Origin: Ziziphus jujuba
Lineage: Eukaryota; Streptophyta; Magnoliopsida; Rosales; Rhamnaceae
Assembly (NCBI RefSeq): GCF_031755915.1
Contig: NC_083383.1
Span: 17,845,001-17,909,000 of the forward strand
Direction of reading: 5' to 3'
DNA length: 64,000 nt
Under the pieces are notes generated by a model. The model was given only the letters and a program-made list of their open reading frames with translations, made no database searches and had not been told where the DNA came from. This document shows, piece by piece, positions 23,693 to 36,477 of this stretch; position 1 is the stretch's first letter; the number at the start of each line of letters is the position of its first letter. The translations under genes were made by a program, and so were the position numbers.

Positions 23693-25920
23693 AATGATTT
23701 GATGACTAGGGACAATACAAGACTCTAGTGGTAAAACTCTATGGTTGGAATCTGCATAGGATGGATAGATGTTATTTTTTGAACCTTCTTTTATAAGACT
23801 ATATTTATTTTATTGACTAATGGTAGATACAATATCTTTGAACCATTTTGTCGTTTGTATAAATAATAATATAGTTCACACATGATTCCTTCCTGGTACA
23901 CTTTAGTTCTCATTGTCGTGTTCATTTTGGTCTTAAACACCTTTCTAGTTCTGCGAGAGTTTCTAGATAATTGCACCCTTAATAATTCTCCTTTGAAGCA
24001 GCCACTCTTCTCTCTCATATAGATTATTCCTATTTCCAATGTAATCAACGTGATTACGTATAAATTACCAAACACACACATATAGAAATCATTGAAAGCA
24101 TACTTTAAGTTTAACCTTCATCTATCACTATTTCATCATAGGAATATGCAGAGGATTAATCCCCATAGTGATCCTTACCAGTCTTTATAATTGCGTTCTC
24201 CCATTGAACCTAGATCTTGAGATCTCCAGTCAACTAGGATGGGTTTCCATCATATCGACTTTCCTTACAAGTTTCAATCCCATTCCCCTCGATGACTTCT
24301 AAACTAAATCTCTATTTAACACTTTGGTTAGCAGATCCACAATGTTATCTTTCGACTTTATATAGTTTATCAAGATAACTTCAGTTGAGATTAACTATCT
24401 AATATAATTATATCTACGATGAATGTTTTTAGACTTTTCATTATACATAATATTCTATGCCTTGCCAATCGTAGATCGACTATAATAATGTGTACTTATT
24501 GTTGGCAAAGTTTAGGCCATCTTGGAATGTCCTCTAAAAATTGGAATAGCCATTCAGCTTTTTCACCACATTTATCTAATGTAATAAACTCATATTTCAT
24601 CGTGGATCCAGCTATAATAATTTGTTAAGGACTTTCATGTTACGGTTACACTTGCTAATATAAACACATAGCCACTTGTGGAATTTAAATTCTTGATATC
24701 TGATATCCAATTTGCATCACTGTATCTTTCTAATACAGCAGGATACCTTGTATAGTGTAGTCCATAATCATGACTTTATTGTAAATATCTTAGTACTTTA
24801 ACAATTTTTTTCCAATGAGCTTCATTTAGATTACTCATGTATCTATTAAGTTTACTCACAGCGTAGGTTATGTCTGGTCTTGTACAACTCATCAGGTATA
24901 TTAGAGTTCCAATCACCCTTACGTATTCTACTTGAGATATATCTCCCCTTTATTCTTGGATAAATGTAAACTCATATCTATGGGTGTTCTAGCTATACCG
25001 GTATCGTCTTTATTAAACTTAGCCAGTATTTTATTCACATAATGTGTTTGGCTAAGAATGATTGCATTTAAAGTCCTAATGATTTTCACTCCTAAAATCA
25101 TATTGGTAAGCCCAATATCTTTCATGTCAAATTTGGATTTTAACATGACTTTTGTAGTTTGGACTATATTATCATCACTATTTACAACGAATATATCATC
25201 TACATACAAACAAATAATGACATATCCATTCTCTGTATCTTTTATATAAACATATTTATCACACTCATTTATATTAAATCCGTTATTTACTCAGGCTGCT
25301 CGATATAGATCTGTTAATCAAGATCTCCATTAAGAAAGACTATTTTAACATCTATTTGATGTACTTCAAGATTCAGCAATGCAATGATCGCCAGTATCAT
25401 CCTTATAAAATTTATCCTCGTTGCTGAAAAATATGTATCAAAATAATTAACGCCTTCTTGTTGCTTGTACCCCTTAATTACAAGCTTTGCCTCATATTTA
25501 TCTATCGTTCCATCTGCTTTCATTCTCCTTTTAAATATACATTTGTAACCTAACGGTTTACAGCTTGGAGGAAGATCTACTAACTTCCAGTTGTGATTTT
25601 GCAAGATAGCATCAAGCTCACTTTTTATGGCTTCTTTCCATAAATTTCCTTTATGAGAGTTTGCAGCTTCTTGAAAACTCTGATATACACTTTCTAGCAT
25701 GTAAGTAAGAAAATCTAGATCGAAGGATTTTTCTGTTCTTAGTCTCTTGCTTCGTCTAAGCTCAGCCTCAGTCTCAACTTCAGTCTCCGGTTTTTTATCA
25801 CTATCACGATTATCTTCATTGACAGCATCATATATTCGTTTAGATGAACTCAATCCTTCTTCGGACTTATATGGAAAAATGTGCTCGAAAAATGATGCAT
25901 TTATCAATTCCATTATCATG
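23693..25920 (-). pseudogene. Copia I reverse transcriptase and RNase H region
   Basis: Segment 25919-25314 matches the N-terminal part of Copia RT (WKEAIKSELDAILQNHNWKL, then CIFKRRMKADGTI). Segment 25209-24928 begins with the catalytic MYVDDIFVV. Translation of 24700-24780 gives an RNase H-type block (YSDANWISD). The frame breaks between RT halves at about 25210-25313, so no complete enzyme remains. Confidence 0.88.
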
Positions 25921-26229
25921 TTCTTATGTATATCAGAATATCAAACATATACTCATAAAACCGATATGCACTACTATTTTGTGTATAACCTATAAAGATG
26001 TAAACAACTGTTTTAAAATCTATTTTCACTTTCTTTGGAGTAGATACCATTACTTTGGCCATACACCCCTACAATTGTAATTATTTATAGGAAGGTTATC
26101 TTCCTTTCAAAAGCTTATAGGACGTCTTCACTTGATTCTTCCAAAGTACCTTATTTAAAATGTAGTTCACTACCAAAATGGCTTCCCCCCATAAGTTCTA
26201 AGATAATCCAGAACTTATCAGCATTGCAT

Positions 26230-26700
26230 TTATAATATCTTTAAGATACGATTTTTCCGTTCATTTACACTTTTTGACTGTGGTGAATATGGTAGAGTAA
26301 CTTCATGTCTAATAGTATGTTGAGCACAATACTCACAAATGGAATTACATACTCACTACCATGATCATTTCTTAGTACTTTAATATTTTTATTGAGTTGA
26401 TTCTCAACTTCAGTTTTATAAAGAATGAACTTCTCTATTACCTCATCCTTACTTTTAAGCAAATATACATAGGAATATTTCATGCTATCATTGACAAAGG
26501 TGATAAAATATTACCTCCTTTAGCTGGAAATTTCAAGTTACATATATCACTATGGATTAAATCCAAAGGTTCGATATTCCTTTCAATCATTTGATATGAT
26601 AACCTTGTTGCTTTTACCTCTACACAAATTTCATATTTATGTTTGGAATCAATTTCAAATGTGGAAATATGATTCAAGTTAATTAATCTCCATAGAGAAT
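26230..26700 (-). pseudogene. Copia I integrase region
   Basis: Segment 26677-26480 reads LSYQMIERNIEPLDLIHSDI, typical of the start of the Copia integrase core with its conserved Asp. The next segment (26483-26265) carries NDHGSEYV, the region of the second catalytic Asp, then YHIHHSQKV. The two pieces overlap in different frames. Confidence 0.85.
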
Positions 26701-26829
26701 TATAATTAATATGGCATAGTCTACCATGTTATACATTGGAAGACTCAAGCAAGTAAGCAGAAGAAGTACTAGCTTTATTAATCTCATTAGGTATTACAGT
26801 CATTATATTTAGTTTAAATAAATCATTGA

Positions 26830-27231
26830 CTAATAGCTTTTCCTCATAAAAATTCCAAACTTAGACAACATAACCTTATCAGACTCAAACATCAAACGAA
26901 AACCATGCTTAATCAAATGTGATTCGGACATCAGATTCTTGTGAATGTTCAGGACATATAGCACATTGTTCAAAGTCATTTTCTTTCCAGAGGCCATCTT
27001 CAGGACTACTTTGTCCTCCCCTGGAACTTCAGATGTGATGGAATTCCCCATGAACAACTTCTCCTCATAATTACTTGATTCGAAGGAAATAAATAAGCTC
27101 TTGTTTGAACATACATGGTGAGTCGTACCAGTATCAATCCACCATTCTTTAGGGTTTGATCCCACTAGGTTCAATTTAGAGATAACAATACTGAGATCTA
27201 TAGCATCAACCTCTTGAGTGATTTGTTCCAC
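26830..27231 (-). pseudogene. Copia I protease region
   Basis: 133-codon frame with KEWWIDTGTTHHVCSNKSLF, containing the DTG-type aspartic protease active site seen in Copia elements, followed by the MGNS...VLYVLNIHKNLMS block. This is one of the better preserved parts of the element. Confidence 0.88.
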
Positions 27232-27299
27232 TATCTGTGTCTCTTTATTCTTTTTTTTTTTTTTTTTTGTAGCCTATAGTCCGTTGTTGTGTGACCCAT

Positions 27300-28020
27300 C
27301 TTATCACAGTTGAAGGTATTTACCTTGAAACTTGACCTTCTTACAGATTCCTCTTTTAGACGCCAACTTAGAATCCTTGGAATCTTTTTCAGTCTTCTTC
27401 TTACTCTTGGAGCTTTGACTATATTCCATAATATTGGCCTTGACCTCGACGTACAAAATTTTTTTTGTTAGATCTCCTATTGTCATCTTCGATACAAAGT
27501 TTTTCAATAAGAGTTTCCATATCTATTTCCTTTCTCTTATGTTTAAGATAATTCTTAAAGTCTTTCCAACTAGGCGGTAGCTTCTCAATTATAGATAATA
27601 CTTGAAAGACTTCACTAATTATCATCCTTTTAGAATGAATCTCTTGAATGAGCACTTGCAGTCTGTGTACTTGACTCATCAGAAGTTTTGAATCCACCAT
27701 TTTGAATTCCAAGAACCAGCCTACCATAAACTTTTTGGCACCAACATTCTCTATTTTATATTTGTGGTCCAAAGTTTCCCATAGCCTTTTTGCTATTTTC
27801 GTACCATAGTACACTCCATACAAAGCATCTGATATGTCATTCAAGATATAATTTCAACATATGTAATCAGAATACTTCCACGTATCCACTTTCATGAGAG
27901 TTTCTTTATCACTCTATTCATTACTTGAAGGTGTGTCTTCAATTAAAAACCTTGTAAGATTCAAGGGGTCAAGTAAAATAGCATCTTTTGTTGCTATCTT
28001 TTGAAATTGCTCCATTAAAT
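27300..28020 (-). pseudogene. Copia I gag region
   Basis: Segment 27844-27419 carries the gag core (ALYGVYYGTKIAKRLWETLD, IEKLPPSWKDFKNYLKHKRK). Sequence just upstream on the minus strand (DPLNLTRF, then WKYSDYI) continues the family match after a stop at about 27845. A degenerate knuckle region follows near 27300. Confidence 0.85.
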
Positions 28021-28029
28021 TTCTTCAGT

Positions 28030-29069
28030 CACTCAGCATGATTTGCAGGTATAGCAACAATGCTAGAGTAGGCAACGTCACTTTGTTCATTACACCATAA
28101 CATTGTTGTATACACACAAAGAATTATTTTATACACCCACCAGTGTCGATATCATCGTTGACCTAGCATGGTGATGTGGCACCATATTAATATGTCATGA
28201 TGATGTGGCATGCTGACATATTGATGATATTGCTGAAGATGTGTCATGATGATATCCCCATCTAATGCCACCGATAGTCACACGTGGCCTTGCCACTACA
28301 CCACATGTAGAACCCCAATTCTTCTCTTTTTAGCCAACACGTCACGAGCCAAGCTTTTGGTATCGGGCTTTGCGCCTGGCTAACACCAGCCTATTTACGC
28401 ATGGTTTGAGCTTTAACATGGGTCGAACTACATACAACCTAGCAAAAGTTCAAGCCACAGTCCACTGGCCCACATACAAATAGGTTTAGATAGATGGATT
28501 GATTAACACATAACCCGATCCACATACCTACGGGTTGAACCATCTTTAACCTCCATCGAGTCATTCTTAACCTGTTGCACTGGTAAACAGGTTGACTAAC
28601 TCAGTTGGAATTTTGTTTTATCGACTTTTACATTCTAGCAACAAAAAATCATCGGAAAGTCACCAAAATATACATAAAATCATGGGCAATAAGATTATGA
28701 GTATAATTTTTGATTAAAAAAAAGGAAAAGATTATACCAACTCAATTTACACCACGGGTATGGAAAAAAAAATTTATTAAAAAAATTTGATGAAATTTAA
28801 TCTCACAACAACTGAATGAAGGGATCATAACCAAAAACCATAAACACATATTCAATTCACATATAAAGAAAACCCATAGTTTTGCAAAATTTTATTTTTC
28901 TTTTCAAAAACCAACACATATATATATTCATATATATATATATACACACATTTATCTACACGATTGGAATCAAGCCGAGATGCAAGTATAGTATACAAAT
29001 GAAGGAAAGAATGAACAGATATATATATATATATATATAAATGATTAGTAAAAGAATCCATCTTAAGAT
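28030..29069 (-). other. Copia I untranslated leader
   Basis: About 1 kb between the 5' LTR and gag with no protein match. It includes a comparatively GC-rich part (28130-28600) with repeated GATGATGTGGCA-like motifs, and a TA/TG-rich stretch at 28915-29040. Confidence 0.5.
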
Positions 29070-29323
29070 TGTAAGAAAATTAGAATTTCCAAAACCTGTA
29101 TATATGAGATTGAATGATTGATTCGAGGCCTATGTGATGCCACAGTTTTCTTAAGACAAATTTCACCCCATCGGTGCAGATGGCTCTATGACGTTCGTCT
29201 TCCAAGATACAATGGATTGACTTAAATTTCGAACACAGTACTAATAAAATCTTTCACTGCGGACTACTATGGACCTAAGCTTACCACACTTACAATATGC
29301 ACACAATGTAAGCACAACACCTA

Positions 29324-29373
<50 letters not shown>

Positions 29374-29534
29374 TATTTTTTTTCAATTCTTCTCTATATC
29401 AAAATAAAAGCTCCAAAAGGCCTCATAATATTTGTCTCCCAAAAGTCTAAACGGAAGGAAAGAAAATTAAAAGTCATGCCATCAATGACCCATTAATATT
29501 AAATCATTCAAATCCAAACATTAAAAACGTTACA
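29070..29534 (-). repeat. 5' LTR of Copia I
   Basis: About 465 bp; counterpart of 23244-23680. Contains a long TA tract (29327-29370). The inner end keeps TG/CA polarity; the outer end is TGTAAC on the minus strand. Confidence 0.85.
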
Positions 29535-29598
29535 AGAGGATCTCCCAAACAGAATGCTCACCAAAAGAAAAACAAGCATCTAGAAAGAGACTTCTTAG
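29535..29598. other. 64-bp spacer between two Copia elements
   Basis: This is the only host sequence left between the outer ends of the two elements. It includes the target-duplication bases of each: AGAGG at 29535-29539 and CTTAG at 29594-29598. Confidence 0.8.
29594..29598 (+). repeat. target site duplication of Copia II, left (CTTAG)
   Basis: Identical to 37629-37633 at the other end of Copia II. Five bases is the expected length for Copia integration. Confidence 0.85.
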
Positions 29599-29856
29599 TG
29601 AAGAAAAAAAAGAAAAGAAAATACTTATGTTTCTTATCTATTAGAATTGGAGAACTTACAAAGATAAATAGGAGAGGAGTCCTCACAATTAAGTTAACCA
29701 ACTTCTGAAATCTAGTAAGCAATGACAGAAACTAAATAATCTTAATAACTAGGAAAAATAAGTCTATGAGATTTGGATACTAATTATCTTTCTCTCTTTA
29801 TCTGGAAAGAACAACTACACAATTATTCTTTGATTGCAAATCTATAATTTCAAGTA
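29599..29856 (-). repeat. 3' LTR of Copia II
   Basis: About 258 bp, alignable end to end with 37375-37628. Shared blocks include TCTATTAGAATTGGAGAA and GAGATTTGGAT. Confidence 0.9.
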
Positions 29857-29870
29857 CCCCTTCAAGCTGG
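29857..29870 (-). other. polypurine tract of Copia II
   Basis: Minus strand reads CAGCTTGAAGGGG just before the 3' LTR, very close to the AGCTTGAGGGGG form common in plant Copia elements. Confidence 0.8.
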
Positions 29871-31480
29871 GCAATATATGTTAATCAGTCGTAGCTTGGA
29901 AAGAATGACCTCAAATTGATTTTGATAAAGAGCTTTCGTAAGGATATCTGCAGTTTGAAGGTTTGAAGGTGTGTAGACCATCTTGATAACTCTCTGATCA
30001 ATCTTCTCCCTAAAGGAAAATGTTGATCAATCTCAACATATTTAGTTCTATCATGGTGAACTGAATTCTTAGCAATTTTGATGGCAACCTGGTTGTCACA
30101 TACCATCATTATTGGACTTTCAATAGAGATTTTCAAATCTCTTAGGTCATCTTTTAATCCACATTCCTTCATATATTCCATGTGCCATAGCCTTGAATTT
30201 AGCCTCAACACTACTTCTAGCAACTACAGATTGGTTCTTGTTTCTCCATGTAATAAGAATTCCTCACACATAGGAACAATAGCCTGTAGTAGACCCTCGG
30301 TCAATTAAAGATTCTACCCAGTCGGCATCTGAGAAGATTTCCACATTCCGATTTGTCCATTTTTTCAAATACAATCATTTTCTTGGAGCCTTTTTAAGAT
30401 ATCATAAAATAATGTACACTACTTCAAGATGATCATTAGATGGGTTTTTCATAAACTGGCTGACCACATTAACAGAAAAACTAATATCTGATTTCGTGTG
30501 GGATAAGTAAATGAGTTTTCCTACCAATCTTTGATATCTTCTTTTGTCAACTAAAACAGAATTGTCTTTCAAGTCTAACTTGTTGGAACACTCCATAAAG
30601 GTATCTAAAGATTTACAACCAACCATAAACCAAGCATATTTGCTTCTTCTAGTAGGTCAAGATTGAACTTCTGTTGTGACACAGAGATACCTTACCAAAC
30701 AAAGAAAATATTTCAACATTTCGAGATCTTTGATTTTAAATTCTTTAGCAAGAGTGTTCTTTAATTGACTTATCTCTTTTTCATGATCACCAGTTAGGAT
30801 AATATCATACACATATACTATAAGAATTGTAATTTTCCTTTTTGAAAATCTCTTGATAAATAAGATGTGATATGATTAGCCTTGAGTATATCCATGTTTC
30901 TTGAGTGCTACAGTAAATCTCTCGAACTAGGCCCTAGGTGATTATTTAAGGCCATAAAGAGATTTTCTAAGTTTGCTAACACTTTTGGTATTAGTTAGGT
31001 TTTTAAAACCTGGATAATTTCCATGTAGACTTCATCTTTTAGGTCTTCACTAAGAAAGATATTCTTGACATCGAGCTAATGGAAAGGCCAATCCAAATTG
31101 GCTACTAGAAAAAGGAGAACCCTAGCTATGTTTAGTGTACCAACTAGAGCGAATGTCTCTTGATAGTCAGTCCTGTAAGCTTAAGTGAATCCTTTAGCTA
31201 CAAGCCCTGCCTTATATTGATAAACTCTCCATCTGCCTTATACTTCACAGTGACTATCCACTTGCATCCTAGAAAAATGTTTGTCTTTGGGAAGTTCTTT
31301 GAGTTCCTAAGTGCCATTATTCTCAAGAGCCTAGATTTCTTCATTTACCGCTTCCTTCCATTTAGGGTGCTGTAAAGCCTTTTCAATACAGCTTAGGATG
31401 TTTATGTTGGGTAGATTTGAGGTAAAAACCCAATAGCTTGGTGAAGATCTATCATATCTCATAAAGCTTGATATAGGGTG
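29871..31480 (-). pseudogene. Copia II reverse transcriptase and RNase H region
   Basis: Segment 30223-29885 carries the RNase H tail (MMVCDNQVAIKIAKNSVHHD, then RTKYVEIDQHF). Segment 30626-30402 carries the RT/RNase H connection (RRYQRLVGKLIYLSHTKSDI). Between about 30650 and 31400 the translation shows further RT fragments broken by frameshifts. Confidence 0.88.
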
Positions 31481-31675
31481 CTAAATACACGACCTAATAC
31501 CTTTCCTTATAGTAGTAGGAATATCAAGATCATTACTAAAATAAGAATTTGAGTTACCTGGAGTAGAAGTGATTGGATTTGGAGTAGACACTTGGTTTTG
31601 CTAAAGACATATAAGTGGATCAATCTCTATCGGAGCTATATTTCTTCTTGAGTAAACAATCCCTTTCTTAAATTT

Positions 31676-33500
31676 TCATTTTTCTTGTTGTGTTGGAACT
31701 TGAGGACTACTTGGAATGGGTTCAGAATGGTCAGATTTGGATGGAGACTCGAGCAGGATAGGTATAATTGGAATTGGAGATGTGGTGGTGACACTCAGAG
31801 TAATAGAATTTGAGATGATGAAAAGCCTGGAGGAGGAAATATCTATGTCTTGCCAAAATTGATATTCTTTCGAGAAGGTAGAATTCTCCATTTGAATATG
31901 AGTTTTGGAGTAGAAAGGTTGATTTTGAAAAAAGGTCACATCTATGGTGTTATAAAATTTCCAAGTGGTGGGAGAATAACATTTATAACCTTTTTTTTTA
32001 GAAGAGTATCTAAGAAAGAGATATTTTATGGATTTGGGATCTAGTTTGTTCCTTTGATAAGGTGGTATATGCACAAAGGCTATGCAACCAAAGACTTTGA
32101 GTGACATGGATGAGATAAGTCTGGTTTATGGGTAGACTTGTCTAAGTACTTGGCGTGGAGTCTGGAATTTTAAAACTCTCAAAGGCATCCGATTAATGAG
32201 ATAGGCAGAGGTAAGAATAACTTCCCCTCTAAGATGTTTTAGAATATGATTTGTGAACATAATAGAGTAAGCAACTTCTAGAAGGTGTTTGTCTTCTAGA
32301 AGGTGTCTGTTTTTTATATAAACCATCCCATTTTACTGTGGGGTGTCTACTCAAAATCTTCGATGTATTGTACCATGATCAAGAAGATAATACCCAAGAA
32401 TAGAATGAAAGTATTCCTTGGCATTGTCAGTTCTAAGGGCCTAAACTATGGCTTGGATTTGAGTTTGAATCACTGAGTGAAATTTTTTGAAAATCTATCC
32501 TACCTTATATTTTTCCTTCATGAGAAATATCCAAGTGACTCTAGAATGATCATCAGTAAAAGAGATAAATTATCGGGTTCGTGTGATATTATTAACTCAA
32601 TAAGGTTCCCAAATATTACCATGTATAACTGAAAAAGGATGTGATGCTTTGAATGGTTGAATGAGATAAGAATTTAGTATATGTTTGGACAATTGATAGA
32701 TTTCACATTGGAAAGAATTTGAATTTTTCTTAATGGATAATGGAGGAAACAACTTTTCAAGAGACATGAAACTTGGATGACCTAATCGAAAGTGCCATAC
32801 TATAACAACACTTTCATTACTGGAAATTAAAACTAATTTTAAATCCTTAGTAGCTTGACTCTTTACAATAGAATGAGCATTTTGAGATTGTTCTTCAAGT
32901 TGATTACCACTCTTCAAGAGGTAGAGCCTTTCACTTTCCTTAACATTGCCAATCGTCCTCCTCAAATACAAGTCCTAAAATTCATAATGAGTGGGAAAGA
33001 ACTTAGTAACACATTTCATATCCCTAATGAGTTCGCTAATAGATAATAAGTTGCAGGTTAGATTAGGAACCAATAAAATTGAATTTAGAACTAGGGTCTT
33101 TATGATAATAATTGACCCAATACCAGTTACAGTGGATAAAGTATCATATACTATTCTCACTTTTGTAATTTTCAGAACAAGGATTATACTTATGTTTAAT
33201 TAAGCATCCCCAATCATATGGTCAGATGCTCTAAAGTCAATAATCCAAGGTTTCTAATTCTAGATTTTGACTTTTAGAGCACTTAGAGAAGTACCCTTTT
33301 GTGCTATTGAACCTGTACTGATGACTATTGCTGAAGGACTTGACTGAAGCTGGTTGAACATCTTTTACAGGTTCTCAATTTGTTCTTTACTGAAAGGTAC
33401 AGGTTCAGTTGTTGTTTGCTCTTTAGTGGCGGCTACAAAGTAACGATTTTCTCTGTCTTGAAATGATGTGTCTGGTTTCCAATCAACTAGCTTCCTATGA
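31676..33500 (-). pseudogene. Copia II protease/integrase region
   Basis: Segment 32971-32597 contains the integrase zinc-binding motif (VIVWHFRLGHPSFMSLEKLF) and, near its end, FSVIHGNIW, where the first catalytic Asp is replaced by Asn. Segment 32326-32126 carries the integrase C-terminal part (VILTSAYLINRMP). Segment 32107-31676 (LKVFGCIAFVHIP) is the following linker. Segment 33160-32975 (TLVLNSILLVPNLTCNLLSI) is the protease tail. Confidence 0.85.
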
Positions 33501-33510
33501 ATTTTCCAAA
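33420..33510 (-). pseudogene. Copia II gag zinc knuckle, downstream part
   Basis: Minus strand reads WKIHRKLVDWKPD, the part that follows the CCHC knuckle in this Copia group. The upstream part of the motif is now 3 kb away at 36480-36540, separated by the nested insertion. Confidence 0.8.
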
Positions 33511-36477
33511 GGGGGCATTTGGTATGCCAGACAGGTCAGAATTGGACAGGATCAGACATGATAGATAGTGTAGTATTATATTTGGTATGGTTCCGGACTG
33601 AATTGTGGACTAACTGTACCATATTTGGTGCAGAATCGGACTGGATTGGACTATTTTGTAATTATTTTTTCAATTTTTTAAAAAAAATAAAAATTTAAAA
33701 AGTTAAATTTATATGAAAAAAAAAAATTATTATATCTAATTAAAGTTGTAAATTTATATATTTATATATACATGCAAAATATGCAAATTTTTTGTGTAAG
33801 CCCACAAATTTTATTTTATTTTATTGGAATATTTATTTGATTACTTACTTCTCTAAAAAGTAATTATTTTTATTTTTTATTTTTTGCTGAAACTAAAAAG
33901 TAATTATTGTTTGTATTTGAATGAAGTGGCTAAATTTTTTTTTATTTGTTGAATTACTCAAAAACCGTTTCATTTGATAAATTTTTTTCATATTCATCCA
34001 TCTTTTTTGGATATGAAATGTAGTGATAAGCATAATTCCCAATGTAGTAATATTAAGCTACCATCAATTATGGTTGGTAATTCATGAAAAGAACTTTGGA
34101 AAACTATTTTAATGGTTTTTAAATGGTCTTGGTTTTGGTTTTTTTTTTTTTTTCTTTTTTTCTAAGAACAGGGATTTTTTTAAAGAAAAAAATAAACAAT
34201 AACATAGCAACCAAACGAGCTTGTACATATCAAATACAAAATATTTATTATAAGCAAAAGGAAGCAGAGGAACCAGATTTCAACAATTCCAATCATAGCC
34301 ATGCAATATCAATTATAAAAAATAAATCCAAAATCTCAACATTTTATAAAAGCTGTCAATCATATACATATGTTGTAATTACTTATTGTGAGAAGAATAA
34401 AATATCCTTGATTTAAGAATTGTTGAAGTACACTTAACACCTGAAACAGAGAGATCATAATGCCTCATTTTCTCAAAAAATGGTCCAGCAAGACAAATGA
34501 CATGATAATCCCATAGAATTACTCCATCTGCTCTGTTGCTAGCCTTTTGATGCCATAATGGAATCTACAATGCCGTGAATGCACAACAAGAACCAACATC
34601 TTATTTTAAACTCGGAGAATACATGATATAATTATTCAATTCAACCAAATCAAAATCACCATTGCAATGATAAATCTCCATAGATGTCAATGAAGAGTAG
34701 GTAGTGGTGGCTCCTATGCTTCTATCCAAGCAAACTGCAGTACATTGTAACATAATAAAGAAACATTGGAATTTTCATTTCTAATTCTATCTGTGCATGT
34801 GTTTGTGCTGATGATTGACTAATTAACTAATACATCTGATATTAATTACCATGATAAAAGTAATGCCAAACCAAGAGATTATTAGATTCATTATGTTGCT
34901 ATATATATATATATATATATATTCTTTTTTGAGAAAGATGACTAATCATCAATTCATAAAAAGTAAGTTAATTATTTGCAATATTTGACAAACGAATTTC
35001 CTGAAGCATGAAACACTGAAGATTAAGCCAGCGTTTTCTTTATTTTTGCAAGAATCAGCAACATGAATAAGGTGATGAACAAGAATAAAGTAAATCTCCA
35101 ATAAGTTGAAGAACAAAAATCAAAATATTGTAATGTATGTACATGTTTCTTCTCACTATATAGTTATGAATTACATTTACTTTAAATGCTAATGGCACAA
35201 CAATTCCTTTCATTGAACACCAAACGAATATCAAACATAAAGAAAGATAAATCGACAAAGAAAAATAAAAAGATAAATCTGATTTCATCATAGTTAAACC
35301 TATGAATAACGCTATTATACTTGTTGCCAAATGAGCAGCAACACATAAACACATAAACACAAATTTTCAACGCAATCAAACAATACCAATGAAAAGAGCC
35401 AATGACAAACCTATGAAATCAAAACATGAGGTCTATCCCTCTAGCCAAACACACCATTCACATAACAAGGTATATAGCAATATTCAACTCAATAAGTAAG
35501 TTATAGACTCCAATATTCCATATATATTGTAATGAAGATTACTTGCAGAGTGCCAGAGAAATTCTCCATGTCTACAAGGTGACTTGACATATTTTCGAAT
35601 CAAATTTATAAATGTTAAATATGTATGCTTAAATCTATACACATTAAGAAGAAGTTTTCAAAACAGAAGTGCACTCTTATATCAGCTATCTCTGTAGTTT
35701 CTGGTAAGTTTTCAAATCTTGTTTTAAGCATGCTATATCACCTATATATCAATGTACATCAGTGTATATCCAACATACATACAAACTATGCACATAACAA
35801 GGGTAGAAAAAAATTCAAGAACAAAGTCTTACTGCCACAAATTAGCAGAAGTAAATGAAGATTCTTTTACCAGATCGAAGAAGAAGAAGAAGAAGAAGAA
35901 GAAGAAGAAGAAGAAGAAGAAGAAGAAGGAGAACAAAGAAGAAGAAGAAGAAGAAGGAGAACAAAGAAGAAGAAGAAGAAGAAGGAGAACAAAGAAGAAG
36001 AAGAAGAAGAAGAATTTTTTTTTTCTAGAAATATGTACTACCCGATCGAAGAAGAAGAAGAAATAAAATCGCAAAAACAAAAAAAAAATAAATATGCCAA
36101 ATCAAAGAAGAAGAAGAATGAAGAAGAGGAATATGGCAGATCTAAGCCCTAAAAAGAAATAAAATGAAAAAAGAAGAAGAAGGAGCAGAAGAACAATGAG
36201 AAGAGGAAGAAGAAGAAGAAGAAGGAAAACTCATGGATTCAATAAGAAGAACACTACCCAAGAGCTTGATCTGGTCAGAGATACACGGAAGCCACCAGCG
36301 AAAGCTTTCGATGAGCTTTGGACAAAAACTTGACCCAAAGAGAGGGATGGGTTAGCTTAATCCTCCTCTAGAGGGATTATTGTACTGTAGCGGTTAAGAT
36401 ATCCATTTCTTTATTTGCTGCTACCAAACACTGGATTGGGACACAATCTTGTTCATTACGCTGAAACAAACACGCCC
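33511..36477. mobile_element. non-autonomous DNA element nested in Copia II (2.97 kb)
   Basis: The gag zinc-knuckle coding sequence is interrupted exactly between 33510 and 36478. The ends are GGGGGCATTTGGTATG on the left and, reverse-complemented, GGGCGTGTTTGTTTC on the right: imperfect inverted ends of the GGG...TTTGG type seen in PIF/Harbinger-like elements. Flanking bases CCAAA (33506-33510) and CCAAA (36476-36480) allow a 3- to 5-bp target duplication; the exact edge is ambiguous. No transposase is encoded. The interior is AT-rich and contains a long GAA array. Superfamily is uncertain, since PIF/Harbinger usually duplicates TWA. Confidence 0.65.
35877..36014 (+). repeat. GAA-rich microsatellite with higher-order units
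   Basis: A pure GAA run is followed by units of (GAA)n-GGAGAACAAA repeated three times, then more GAA. Smaller GAA clusters continue to about 36225. Lys/Glu-rich and Phe-rich open frames here are artefacts of the repeat. Confidence 0.95.

Larger units (their letters stand above)
23244..29534 (-). mobile_element. Ty1/Copia LTR retrotransposon I (6.3 kb, degenerate)
   Basis: Two related terminal repeats (23244-23680 and 29070-29534) enclose gag, protease, integrase, reverse transcriptase and RNase H remnants, in Copia order on the minus strand. Outer flanks GGAGG and AGAGG match at 4 of 5 positions, a decayed target duplication. The outer right end gives the LTR start TGTAAC; the inner right LTR edge gives its terminal CA, mutated in the left copy. 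Numerous stops and frameshifts make it non-autonomous. No clear tRNA-Met primer-binding site is visible at the inner edge of the right LTR (29069 and below). Confidence 0.88.

Noticed and set aside
33020..33203. Plus-strand frame of 70 codons in Copia II
   Set aside because: Antisense to the protease tail of the retrotransposon.
35752..36080. Lys/Glu-rich (+) and Phe-rich (-) open frames of about 80-104 codons
   Set aside because: They are translations of the GAA simple repeat; no stops arise in such arrays by composition alone.
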